Shown: in pieces, positions 1-6,810 of the stretch | How the letters are laid out: each line of letters opens with the position of its first letter | Numbering within the stretch: position 1 is the stretch's first letter | Assembly (NCBI GenBank): GCA_902803275.1 | Contig: CADCPE010000297.1 | Span: forward strand, 1 to 7,821 | Direction: 5' to 3' | DNA from: an uncultured Erysipelotrichaceae bacterium | GTDB taxonomy: Bacteria > Bacillota_I > Bacilli_A > Erysipelotrichales > Erysipelotrichaceae | Length of the DNA: 7,821 bases | Notes under the pieces: model-generated | The model's input: only the letters and a program-made list of their open reading frames with translations | What the model was told of the DNA's origin: nothing | Database searches by the model: none | Made by a program: the position numbers and the translations under genes

Positions 1-1256
1 GAATTGAGATCGTTGGCTGAATCTTCGAGTTTGAAAAGGCGGTAGTCCTTCTTGGAAGAACGGAAATCCTTGTATACCACCATGGCACCTACGGTATTCA
101 CTCCGCCGGTATGCGAGTTATCGAAAAGTTCGATCCTGCCTATCTTTTTATGGAATATCCGGTCAAATTCAGTTTCCAGATCGCTGTTATAAGATTCCTT
201 AGAAGTGATGACTTTCTTGTTCTGTCTGAGCACTTCCTCACAATTGGATCTGGCCTGTTTCAGGATCTGATATTTGTAGCCCCTGCTTACGCTTTGCGCA
301 TGATATTCATCGGTAAAATATGAAACAAGTTCACTGGGCAGATAAAGAGCCTTGGGTTTTTCATTGATCTCATAGAACTGGTAGATGTAGGAGGTGACAA
401 AGTTTTCCGGATCTCCTACCAGATAATCGATGAATTTATCGGATGAAAGCAGTCTTCCCTTTTTCACAAAAAGGCCTACGATCGCAATATATCCGTCTTC
501 AGCATAGTAATTGAAGACATCAAATGATTCGCGGTTGTTTTTCTGTACATCCTGCTTCTGGCTGGTCTGTCTGACATCATAGATAAGATCACGATAGTAG
601 GCGGAATTCTCAAAATCAAGATTCTCCGTAGCCTTGTCCATCTTTTTCTTGAGCTCATTGATGATGCCTCTGTTTTCGCCGTTGAGGAAAGAAAGGATAT
701 CTTCTTTGACTTTTTCAGAATCCTCTGCAGGTATCTGGAATCTGCAGTATCCCGGGCATTGGCCAAGATGATAGTAAAGACACAGATCTTTCTGCAGGGT
801 ATGGCATTTTCTGGTCGGATAGAGCTTGTTTATAAGTTCGACCATATTCCTGGCTGCACCGACATCAGGGAACGGGCCGTAAAGCTTGCCTTTGTAGCGG
901 GATCTCTTTTTCAGTCTTACTACTTCCACATATGGTTCAGGTGTGTCCTTAAGCAGGATGTAAGGATAGGATTTGTCATCCTTGAAAACGATATTGAATT
1001 TAGGATCATATTCCTTGATCAGATTGTATTCAAGTATGAGCGCTTCCTTTTCACTTTTGGTGACGATGTAGTCAAAATCGACGATATTGCTTACGAGCTT
1101 GGTCGTCTTGTAGTCGTGAGCACCTCTGAAATAGGAATTGACACGATTAAAAAGATTTATGGCCTTGCCGACATAAATAACTGTTCCGTCTTTATCTTTA
1201 TGCAGATACACTCCGGGTTTCTTGGGAAGTGTCTGCAGTTTTTCCTTGAGTTCCAT
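1..1256 (-). CDS. uvrC: UvrABC excinuclease subunit C (3'-truncated by window edge)
   Basis: UvrC makes the two incisions around a DNA lesion after UvrA/UvrB recognition in nucleotide excision repair. I translated 418 codons from the ATG at 1256; the family is usually near 600 residues, so about 170-190 C-terminal residues, including the helix-hairpin-helix tail, lie beyond the left edge. Visible domains: an N-terminal GIY-YIG nuclease (PGVYL at 14-18, YVGKA at 28-32, R38, E76 in LEYNLIK, N88); four cysteines C151, C159, C167, C171 spaced as in the iron-sulfur cluster described for E. coli UvrC; a UVR (UvrB-binding) helix pair at about 199-233; and the start of the RNase H-like 5' nuclease with FDNSH, D379 being its first catalytic Asp. 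The remaining catalytic residues are off the window. The start is supported by the family-like MELKEKLQTLPKKPGVYL opening. The ATG shares one base with the mutS2 stop (TAATG) and has only a weak upstream GGA, so translational coupling is likely. Confidence 0.97.
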   Translation of the reverse strand, partial: MELKEKLQTLPKKPGVYLHKDKDGTVIYVGKAINLFNRVNSYFRGAHDYKTTKLVSNIVDFDYIVTKSEKEALILEYNLIKEYDPKFNIVFKDDKSYPYILLKDTPEPYVEVVRLKKRSRYKGKLYGPFPDVGAARNMVELINKLYPTRKCHTLQKDLCLYYHLGQCPGYCRFQIPAEDSEKVKEDILSFLNGENRGIINELKKKMDKATENLDFENSAYYRDLIYDVRQTSQKQDVQKNNRESFDVFNYYAEDGYIAIVGLFVKKGRLLSSDKFIDYLVGDPENFVTSYIYQFYEINEKPKALYLPSELVSYFTDEYHAQSVSRGYKYQILKQARSNCEEVLRQNKKVITSKESYNSDLETEFDRIFHKKIGRIELFDNSHTGGVNTVGAMVVYKDFRSSKKDYRLFKLEDSANDLN

Positions 1257-1258
1257 TA
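1254..1258 (-). other. mutS2 stop / uvrC start overlap
   Basis: TAATG joins the mutS2 TAA (1258-1256) and the uvrC ATG (1256-1254) through one shared A. Only a weak GTGGA lies about 10 nt upstream, so termination-reinitiation coupling is likely and uvrC output should follow mutS2 translation. Confidence 0.85.
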
Positions 1259-3523
1259 CTTGAATTCCACGATCGTTACAGCACTGCCGCCGTCATAATA
1301 GTCACCGTCTTTGAATGATTTGACATAGGAGAGTTTCTTCATCCTGTTTCTCAATGCCGTTCTAAGAGTACCTGTGCCGATGCCATGGATCACTTTGACC
1401 GATGACATATGTGACGCATTGGCCTTATCCAGATATTCTTCCATCATGATCAGGCCGTCTTCCACCCTTTCACCCACAAGATTAAGTTCGCCAGGAACTC
1501 TCTTGTATGTCTTGGATACGACTTTCGTTTCCGGTTTTTTTGTTTTAGGCATTAAAGTGAGATCAGACAGTCTGGCCTTGACTGTAAGCCCCCTGATCGA
1601 GATCGTTGCGGTCTCATTGTTCAATGCACTGATGACGCCGATCTGTTCGTTGTCCTTGATCCTTACATTATCGCCGACATTGAACTTTACCTTCTCAGGT
1701 TTGACATCTTCACTGGAAAGTTCCTGTATCTGTTCGATGACCTTTCTGGCCTGCTGTTTGTTGTCCTTGATCTCATCGAGCTTTTCGTTGGCCTGCGCCA
1801 ATACTTCCGCAAGATGCTCATTTAGTTTCTTTTCGTATTCACTTCGAAGTTTTTCCTTATTTGATTCAAATTCCTTAATCTTATCACTGTACTGCTTATG
1901 AAGGGCTTCATATTCGTTCTTCTGAAGATTCAGTTCTTCCTTCAGGATCTCGTTTTCTTCGATCTGTCTTGAAAGCCTGTCAAGGAGTTCTTCCTGCTCG
2001 GTTTTGTTTTTTACCAGATAGTTTTTGGCATTTTCGATCAGCGAAAGATCGTCGATATATCTTGAGGCGATCTCCAGTGCGTTTGAAGAACCGACAGAAT
2101 CTTCAAGGTATCTGTAGGTTGGAGTGAGAGTCTCCATATTGAATCCGACAGAAGAAAGAAGGATCTTTTCATCCTTATATGAATAATTCTTTATATCGTC
2201 AAAATGCGTCGTGATGATGAACTTTGCACCAAGCTGCTTGATTTTGTCCATGATCGCCAAAGAGATGGCCTGTGCCTCCTTAGGATCGGTTCCGGAAATC
2301 AGCTCATCGATCAGAATAAGACAATGCTCATCAGCGTTTTTGAGGATGCTGTTGATATTGGAGATATGGGCTGAAAAAGTCGAAAGTGAATCTTCGATCG
2401 ACTGGTTGTCATCGATATCGACAAAGATATCTTTATAGATCGGAACTTCAGCCTGTGAGGCAATTATCGGTATGCCCAGATATGTCATCAGGATAGAAAG
2501 TCCTATGGCCTTCAATGAAACAGTCTTGCCGCCGGTATTTGATCCGGATATGACGATGCCCTGATAAGGCGGATAAAGCCTGTAGGAATTGGATACGACT
2601 TTCTTCGGATCGATGAGAGGATGACACAGATCCTTGAAGGAGAAATATTCACCTTGACAAAGTTTTGCTATGGTTCCGTTATTGTTGCAGCCATAGCGGG
2701 CTTTGGCATATATCACGCAAAGATTTAGCAGACATTCAAAATTGTAGCTGTACTCTTCACTTATTGAGGCAATAAGATATGTTAGATGCTGAAGGATCCT
2801 GGCGATCTCATCTTCCTTGTCGTGCATCAGCGAGATCTTTCGGTTATTGAGTTCAATGAAACTCTGCGGTTCAACATAGTAAGCCAGACCGCTGGAACTT
2901 GAACCGTAGGTATAGCCCTGATATTTGTTCTTATCTGAATTCTTGATCAGGAATGTAATGCGGTTTTCTCTAAGATAGATCGATGTTTCCTGCAATGATC
3001 CCATGTGGCGGTCAATGAAAGTATGCGCCTTGTTGTAAAGGTCCTTTTCACATGATTCAAGTTCACGGTTTATGGATCTCAGTCTGTCTGAGGCATCATC
3101 CTTGACTTCTCCCGAATTGTCGATGCAGTTCTCTATCTGATTAAAGACAGCTTCATTTATGTTCAAGGAATCGGAATAGTCTCTGATCGAAAGCTGCGGA
3201 TCATATTTCTGAAACTGTTTTTTGATCCTGTTGCAGTGATTATGAAAAACCAGGATATTTTTCAGTTCGCTGCCGCTCAGCATTATGTTCTTGTCGGCTT
3301 TCTGAAGAAGCTCATTGACATTATATATGCCATCGAAACTGAACGTTTCGTTTCTGCTTAGCAGATCGAGGAATTCGGCAGTTTCAAGTGTGTTCTTTCT
3401 GATCTTGAGCGGATTGAAGGAAACATCCTGCGTCAATATAAAAGATTTTGCTTCAGCGATCGAAGCAAACTCTCCTATTTTTTCTTTTATTACATGTAGA
3501 TCAAGATTTCTGTAGTCAGTCAT
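1256..3523 (-). CDS. mutS2: MutS2 ATPase with C-terminal Smr domain
   Basis: MutS2 is a MutS-related dimeric ATPase; members have been linked to suppression of recombination by binding branched DNA and, in B. subtilis, to splitting collided ribosomes. The protein is 755 residues, slightly short of the common 780-790. Seen in order: a divergent N-terminal core/lever region (about 1-310); Walker A GSNTGGKT at 327-334 (K333); the STFSAHI signature at 381-387; Walker B LILIDE with D406/E407 followed by SGTDP; ITTH with H440; a long charged coiled coil at about 495-600; a KOW-like beta segment around 613-660 (VGDNVRIKD, IGVISALNN); and an Smr domain at 679-755 with HGIGTGTLR (H713). The usual LDLRG of Smr reads LNLVG (N681, V683), so the nuclease motif is degenerate. 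It starts inside the cvpA stop region (8-nt overlap) without a clear Shine-Dalgarno, and its stop overlaps the uvrC start. It lacks the MutS mismatch-recognition N-terminal domain, which rules out MutS1. Confidence 0.96.
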   Translation of the reverse strand: MTDYRNLDLHVIKEKIGEFASIAEAKSFILTQDVSFNPLKIRKNTLETAEFLDLLSRNETFSFDGIYNVNELLQKADKNIMLSGSELKNILVFHNHCNRIKKQFQKYDPQLSIRDYSDSLNINEAVFNQIENCIDNSGEVKDDASDRLRSINRELESCEKDLYNKAHTFIDRHMGSLQETSIYLRENRITFLIKNSDKNKYQGYTYGSSSSGLAYYVEPQSFIELNNRKISLMHDKEDEIARILQHLTYLIASISEEYSYNFECLLNLCVIYAKARYGCNNNGTIAKLCQGEYFSFKDLCHPLIDPKKVVSNSYRLYPPYQGIVISGSNTGGKTVSLKAIGLSILMTYLGIPIIASQAEVPIYKDIFVDIDDNQSIEDSLSTFSAHISNINSILKNADEHCLILIDELISGTDPKEAQAISLAIMDKIKQLGAKFIITTHFDDIKNYSYKDEKILLSSVGFNMETLTPTYRYLEDSVGSSNALEIASRYIDDLSLIENAKNYLVKNKTEQEELLDRLSRQIEENEILKEELNLQKNEYEALHKQYSDKIKEFESNKEKLRSEYEKKLNEHLAEVLAQANEKLDEIKDNKQQARKVIEQIQELSSEDVKPEKVKFNVGDNVRIKDNEQIGVISALNNETATISIRGLTVKARLSDLTLMPKTKKPETKVVSKTYKRVPGELNLVGERVEDGLIMMEEYLDKANASHMSSVKVIHGIGTGTLRTALRNRMKKLSYVKSFKDGDYYDGGSAVTIVEFK
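3516..3523 (-). other. cvpA stop / mutS2 start overlap
   Basis: The eight bases ATGACTGA hold the mutS2 ATG (3523-3521) and the cvpA TGA (3518-3516). Upstream of the mutS2 ATG I see no AGGAGG-like site at normal distance (only GTGGA near -19), which fits reinitiation by ribosomes finishing cvpA. Confidence 0.8.
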
Positions 3524-4151
3524 TCTTATGCTGGAGGATCCACTGTTTCAGATCTTCACGATATGATTCGATATCAAAATCAGTGACTTCCTGTGAAAGA
3601 TTATGATTCCCGACCTGTTTCATGACATAATTCAGAGCCTGATCGGAATAGCTGGTGATCAGTTTAAGGATCGTGCCGTTTCTTATCTCTTCACCGTTTT
3701 TAAAGAGCGGCAGCGAACAGAGCATCGAAAGGCTTAATACGATCAGCGTTGCATTGACGAAACCGAACAGAGCACCAAGGATCTGATTGAAACTGCCGAT
3801 TACCGGGATCTTGTTCATGGATTTAAGAAGCAGCGAGATGAAAATATACAGCAGTTTCAAGACCAGGAAAGTCAAAATGAAATAGATGACGATGTTGACG
3901 ATGCTGTTGAGATTGAGCATCGTGCTCAGCATCTGATACTGACCGCCGCTGACCTGCCCCAGATCGACGATCGGAAAAACGGATGCCAGAACCGGAGAAA
4001 CAAACCAAGCAGCGCCGAGGGCTAATGCGGTATAGATGAATGAGATCATCTCATAAAGGAAGCCCTTCTTATATCCGATGAAAATGAAGACCAGATATAA
4101 AGCGATGATAAAAATATTGATGTAGATAAAGTATTCCTGAGGTACGTTCAT
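3516..4151 (-). CDS. CvpA family membrane protein
   Basis: A 211-residue integral membrane protein of the CvpA family; E. coli CvpA is named for colicin V production, and the molecular role in Gram-positive bacteria is not settled. Four hydrophobic segments are visible: about 8-26, 34-59, 83-109 and 121-148, followed by a soluble, charged C-terminal tail of about 60 residues. Family hallmarks are the GYKKGFL turn after the first segment (26-32) and the IGSFNQILGALFGFV stretch leading into the fourth (118-132). It is the first gene of the leftward cvpA-mutS2-uvrC block, and a CvpA-like gene beside mutS2 also occurs in Bacillus. The start is well fixed: reading upstream in frame gives TGT, TTA, AAT, then a TAG stop at 4163-4161, and the next Met is residue 35, inside the conserved region. 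No Shine-Dalgarno precedes the ATG. The stop TGA lies within the first eight bases of mutS2. Confidence 0.9.
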   Translation of the reverse strand: MNVPQEYFIYINIFIIALYLVFIFIGYKKGFLYEMISFIYTALALGAAWFVSPVLASVFPIVDLGQVSGGQYQMLSTMLNLNSIVNIVIYFILTFLVLKLLYIFISLLLKSMNKIPVIGSFNQILGALFGFVNATLIVLSLSMLCSLPLFKNGEEIRNGTILKLITSYSDQALNYVMKQVGNHNLSQEVTDFDIESYREDLKQWILQHKND

Positions 4152-4157
4152 ACATAA

Positions 4158-4186
4158 ATTCTATCGCAATTAGAAATATAAACCAA
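4158..4186 (-). promoter_or_regulatory. Predicted cvpA-mutS2-uvrC promoter
   Basis: On the minus strand a -10-like TAGAAT (4163-4158, 5 of 6 to consensus) is preceded, with a 17-bp spacer, by a weak -35-like TTGGTT (4186-4181, 3 of 6). The hexamer ends 6 nt before the cvpA ATG at 4151, so a typical start site would fall on the A of the start codon. Prediction is by eye only; no other promoter of similar quality was seen for the block. Confidence 0.5.
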
Positions 4187-4203
4187 CTTTGATATACTAA
4201 TTG
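4167..4203. repeat. Short inverted repeat in the divergent promoter region
   Basis: CAATTAG at 4167-4173 and its exact reverse complement CTAATTG at 4197-4203 are separated by 23 bp, with centres 30 bp apart (about three helical turns). It overlaps both promoters and could be a pair of operator half-sites, but 7-bp AT-rich arms may arise by chance. Confidence 0.25.
4170..4198 (+). promoter_or_regulatory. Predicted rnhC promoter (extended -10)
   Basis: TATACT at 4193-4198 (5 of 6) is preceded by TGA, giving an extended -10 element TGATATACT; this would compensate for the poor -35 (TTAGAA at 4170-4175, 17-bp spacer). The hexamer ends 6 nt before the rnhC ATG, so transcription would begin at or next to the start codon. 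It overlaps the opposing cvpA promoter, so the two polymerases probably interfere with each other. Confidence 0.55.
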
Positions 4204-4204
4204 T

Positions 4205-5059
4205 ATGAGCACTTTTTCTTTTAAATTGGAAGATGATAAGATCCTTAAGTTAAAGGAAACATTCAAAGAATACATCAAACCGAACAAAAATGAATATGTC
4301 GATACCTTCATTCAGAAGGATGATCTGACAATCACCATATACAATTCCAACAGAGTGGTCTTTCAGGGAAATGACGCCTTTTTCTATGCTCAGGCCTATA
4401 TCGATACAAAGAAGACCAGACAGGCCGGATCGGACGAAGTCGGAACCGGCGATGCTTTCGGACCGGTCGTGGTTTGCGCATCGATCGTTGAAGAAAGCGA
4501 CTATGATTTCATCGAAATGAATCATATCACTGATTCCAAACAGCTTAACGATGATTTCATCAGGAAGATCGGCCCGGAATTAAGAAAACGCTTCAAACAT
4601 TCCCTGCTTATACTTGATAATCAGACCTATAACAGAGTTCATGAGAAAGAGAACCTCAATTCAATAAAAGCCAGAATGCACAATAAGGCATTTTTGAATA
4701 TGCAGGATAAAGGATATGATATCCCTAAGGCTGCCTATGTCGACCAGTTCTGCGAAGTGGACAGCTATTACAGATATCTTTTAAATGAAGAGAGAGTCTA
4801 CCATGATCTTATTTTTGAGACCAAGGCTGAATCCAAATACCCTGCGGTTGCTGTTGGTTCCATGATATCAAGATATGCATTCCTGGAATATATGGACAAA
4901 CTTGCCCAGAAATACGGAATAGAGTTCCATAGAGGCTCTTCAGATCTTGAAGGAATAAAAAAGGATACAGATATATTCATTTCAAAATACGGCCTTAATG
5001 AGCTTAAAAATGTAGCTAAACTGCATTTCAAGAATTTTGAATCATATCTCAATAGATGA
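4205..5059 (+). CDS. rnhC: Ribonuclease HIII
   Basis: RNase HIII cleaves the RNA strand of RNA:DNA hybrids such as R-loops and primers; it is a type 2 RNase H typical of Bacillota. The 284-residue protein has an N-terminal TBP-like substrate-binding domain (about 1-65, including the NSNRVVFQG stretch) and a catalytic domain opening with GSDEVGTGDAFGPVVV at 75-90. D77 and E78 are the first two acidic catalytic residues, D180 in YVDQF is the third, and E184 or D186 is the likely fourth. Other family blocks are TDSKQL, NSIKARMHNKAF, TKAESKYPAVAVGSMISRYAF and a C-terminal VAKLHFKNF. The GTGD glycine-rich turn and N-terminal domain separate it from RNase HII. The start is forced: an in-frame TGA lies at 4190-4192 and no ATG, GTG or TTG falls between it and 4205. 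There is no Shine-Dalgarno and the -10 box ends 6 nt before the ATG. It diverges from cvpA and is followed 38 nt later by proS. Confidence 0.96.
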   Translation: MSTFSFKLEDDKILKLKETFKEYIKPNKNEYVDTFIQKDDLTITIYNSNRVVFQGNDAFFYAQAYIDTKKTRQAGSDEVGTGDAFGPVVVCASIVEESDYDFIEMNHITDSKQLNDDFIRKIGPELRKRFKHSLLILDNQTYNRVHEKENLNSIKARMHNKAFLNMQDKGYDIPKAAYVDQFCEVDSYYRYLLNEERVYHDLIFETKAESKYPAVAVGSMISRYAFLEYMDKLAQKYGIEFHRGSSDLEGIKKDTDIFISKYGLNELKNVAKLHFKNFESYLNR

Positions 5060-5066
5060 TTAGTTG

Positions 5067-5072
5067 TATAAT
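5067..5072 (+). promoter_or_regulatory. Possible proS -10 element
   Basis: A perfect TATAAT lies just after the rnhC stop, but no good -35 sits 16-18 bp upstream (the nearest TTGAAT, 5037-5042, is 24 bp away). Initiation here would give a leader of about 19 nt containing the ribosome site. proS may instead, or also, be read from the rnhC promoter, since no terminator separates the two genes. Confidence 0.4.
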
Positions 5073-5083
5073 AACTTAGGTTG

Positions 5084-5089
5084 AAAGGA
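5084..5089 (+). promoter_or_regulatory. proS ribosome binding site
   Basis: AAAGGA with an 8-nt spacer to the ATG at 5098. This is the only clear Shine-Dalgarno before a gene start in the window, and it contrasts with the bare starts of rnhC and cvpA. Confidence 0.8.
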
Positions 5090-5097
5090 TAACGGAT

Positions 5098-6774
5098 ATG
5101 AAACTGAAAAATGCATATTTCTATACACTGAGAGAAGACGCCCGTGATGAAGATTCCGTAAGCGGAAACCTGTTGGTAAAAGCCGGTTATATCAAGAAGA
5201 CTTCAGCCGGTGTCTATATGATGCTACCGCTGGGCCTGAGGGTGCAAAACAAGATCGAAGAGATCATCAGAAAGTACATGAATGAAGCCGGCGCTCAGGA
5301 AGTAAAGATGCCTGCACTTATTGCGGCCGAATACTATGAGGAATCAGGAAGGATGAAAGGTTTTGGCCCTTCCATTTTCAAGCTAAAAGACAGAAACAAT
5401 AAAGATATGGTCCTTGGTCCAACACACGAAGAACTGTTTGCCTATGCAGCCAAATCGCATATAAAGTCATACAAGAATATGCCTTTCAATCTTTATCAGT
5501 TTCAGACCAAATACAGAGATGAACCGCGCGCCAGATTCGGTCTGGTAAGAGTCAAGGAATTCGTCATGAAAGACGCCTACTCTTTTGATGCCGATGAAAA
5601 AGGGCTCGATGAATCATACAGAAAGATGTTTGAAGCCTATAAGAAGTCATTTGACGAGATGGGCATCAACTACCGCATCGTTAAAGCGGATACGGGTGTT
5701 ATGGGCGGTCTACTATCTGAAGAATTCCAGGCTATAGCTCCGCTTGGCGAAGATACGCTTGTCTATTGTGATGAATGCGGTTATTCTTCAAATCTTGAAG
5801 TCGGCAAAGTAGTAAGAACTGCCAAGACCTATACGGAAGATATCAAAGAAAAACAGCTGGTCGAAACCCCGCATTGTGAAAGTATTGAAGATGTCGCGAA
5901 GTATCTGAAAATAGACATGGCAGATACTGTCAAGGCCCTGCTGATGAATGTGGACGGAGAATTTGTTGTCTTTTTCATAAATGGTGAAAGAGAACTCAAT
6001 GAATCGAAAGTCCTGAAACTTCTCGGCGGATCCGAATTGAATTTCGCCGATGACGAACTTATCGCTTCCAGCAATGCTGTCCCTGGTTATTGCGGACCGA
6101 TTGATCTTAACTGTAAAGTCGTCATAGATGAAGAAGTGCTGGAAATGCGCAACTTCTGCTGTGGCAGCAACAGCAAAGGCTATCACTATATAAACGTAAA
6201 TCCTTCTGACATAAAATATGACATTGTCGGAGATATAACCAATACTAAACAGGGAGATCTTTGCCCAGTCTGCGGAAAACCGCTCAATTTCACCAAAGGT
6301 ATTGAGATCGGAAATACCTTCAAACTGGGAACCAAGTATTCCAAGGCTATGGACTTGCAGTATGCGGATGAAGAAAACAAACTGCAGGATGTATGGATGG
6401 GTTCGTATGGCATTGGCTTAGGCAGAACGATGGCAGCTATCGTTGAGCAGTGCCATGATGATAAAGGCATAATCTGGCCGGAAAACATCGCGCCATACAA
6501 GGCAATAATCCTGATCATGTCCAGCAAGGATGTGACTCAATGCACGATTGCCAATGATCTGTATAGAAAGCTGAATGAGCTGGGAATAGAATGCATCCTC
6601 GATGATCGTGATGAAAGACCGGGTGTAAAATTCAACGATTCAGAACTGATCGGTATCCCATATAGAATCACAGTCGGCAAGAAAGCTGGCGAAGGCATCC
6701 TCGAATTCAAAAAGCGTGATGCCCAGCAGCCGGAAGAGCTCAGCATTGAAGAAGTCATAGAAAGATTAAAATAA
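5098..6774 (+). CDS. proS: Prolyl-tRNA synthetase, bacterial type with inserted editing domain
   Basis: This cytoplasmic class II synthetase charges tRNA-Pro. The 558-residue length matches the bacterial type. Motif 1 falls at about 50-75 (GLRVQNKIEE to VKMPAL), GPTHEE at 107-112, motif 2 at about 138-163 (KYRDEPRARFGLVR, R140 and E142; the usual Ile after RDE is Pro), and motif 3 GSYGIGLGRT at 435-444 with R443. Between motifs 2 and 3 sits the YbaK-like editing domain (about 230-385), which removes mischarged alanine; K279 in VKALL is at the position of the editing Lys known from E. coli. CxxC pairs at C224/C227 and C389/C392 bracket the insertion and may form a metal-binding knuckle, which is inference. 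The C-terminal anticodon-binding domain starts near 460. A clear AAAGGA ribosome site lies 8 nt before the ATG. Many Bacillota proS genes have a T-box leader; the 38-nt gap here leaves no room for one. It ends at the shared hairpin with thrS. Confidence 0.98.
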   Translation: MKLKNAYFYTLREDARDEDSVSGNLLVKAGYIKKTSAGVYMMLPLGLRVQNKIEEIIRKYMNEAGAQEVKMPALIAAEYYEESGRMKGFGPSIFKLKDRNNKDMVLGPTHEELFAYAAKSHIKSYKNMPFNLYQFQTKYRDEPRARFGLVRVKEFVMKDAYSFDADEKGLDESYRKMFEAYKKSFDEMGINYRIVKADTGVMGGLLSEEFQAIAPLGEDTLVYCDECGYSSNLEVGKVVRTAKTYTEDIKEKQLVETPHCESIEDVAKYLKIDMADTVKALLMNVDGEFVVFFINGERELNESKVLKLLGGSELNFADDELIASSNAVPGYCGPIDLNCKVVIDEEVLEMRNFCCGSNSKGYHYINVNPSDIKYDIVGDITNTKQGDLCPVCGKPLNFTKGIEIGNTFKLGTKYSKAMDLQYADEENKLQDVWMGSYGIGLGRTMAAIVEQCHDDKGIIWPENIAPYKAIILIMSSKDVTQCTIANDLYRKLNELGIECILDDRDERPGVKFNDSELIGIPYRITVGKKAGEGILEFKKRDAQQPEELSIEEVIERLK

Positions 6775-6779
6775 AAGAA

Positions 6780-6807
6780 AACGCCATGGAAGATAATCCA
6801 TGGCGTT
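6780..6807. terminator. Bidirectional intrinsic terminator between proS and thrS
   Basis: A perfect 11-bp stem (AACGCCATGGA at 6780-6790, TCCATGGCGTT at 6797-6807) encloses a 6-nt loop (AGATAA). On the plus strand it is followed by a T-rich run (AGTTTATTTTCTTT); on the minus strand by TTCTTTTATTTT. It can therefore end both the proS and the thrS transcripts. The T-rich tracts lie in the last codons of the opposing genes: thrS stops at 6811-6813 and proS at 6772-6774. Confidence 0.88.
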
Positions 6808-6810
6808 AGT

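Noticed and set aside
759..1298. Open frame of 179 codons on the plus strand
   Set aside because: It lies antisense to uvrC, which has clear GIY-YIG and cysteine motifs; the protein is low-complexity and has no recognisable domain or ribosome site.
1374..1901. Open frame of 175 codons, rich in Ser and Leu, on the plus strand
   Set aside because: It is antisense to the coiled-coil, KOW and Smr regions of mutS2; its Ser/Leu bias is what the complement of Lys/Glu-rich coiled-coil codons gives.
4069..4311. Minus-strand frame of 80 codons covering the rnhC-cvpA gap, with an ATG at 4155 four bases from the cvpA start
   Set aside because: It is out of frame with cvpA, antisense to the conserved rnhC 5' end, and shows no family-like sequence. 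It was considered as a zapA remnant but does not resemble ZapA.
5060..5097. Possible T-box or other riboswitch before proS
   Set aside because: The gap is only 38 nt, with a -10-like box and ribosome site filling it; there is no room for a specifier stem or antiterminator.
5788..6186. Minus-strand frame of 132 codons inside proS
   Set aside because: It is the shadow of the ProRS editing domain, which matches the family through K279 and the flanking CxxC pairs.
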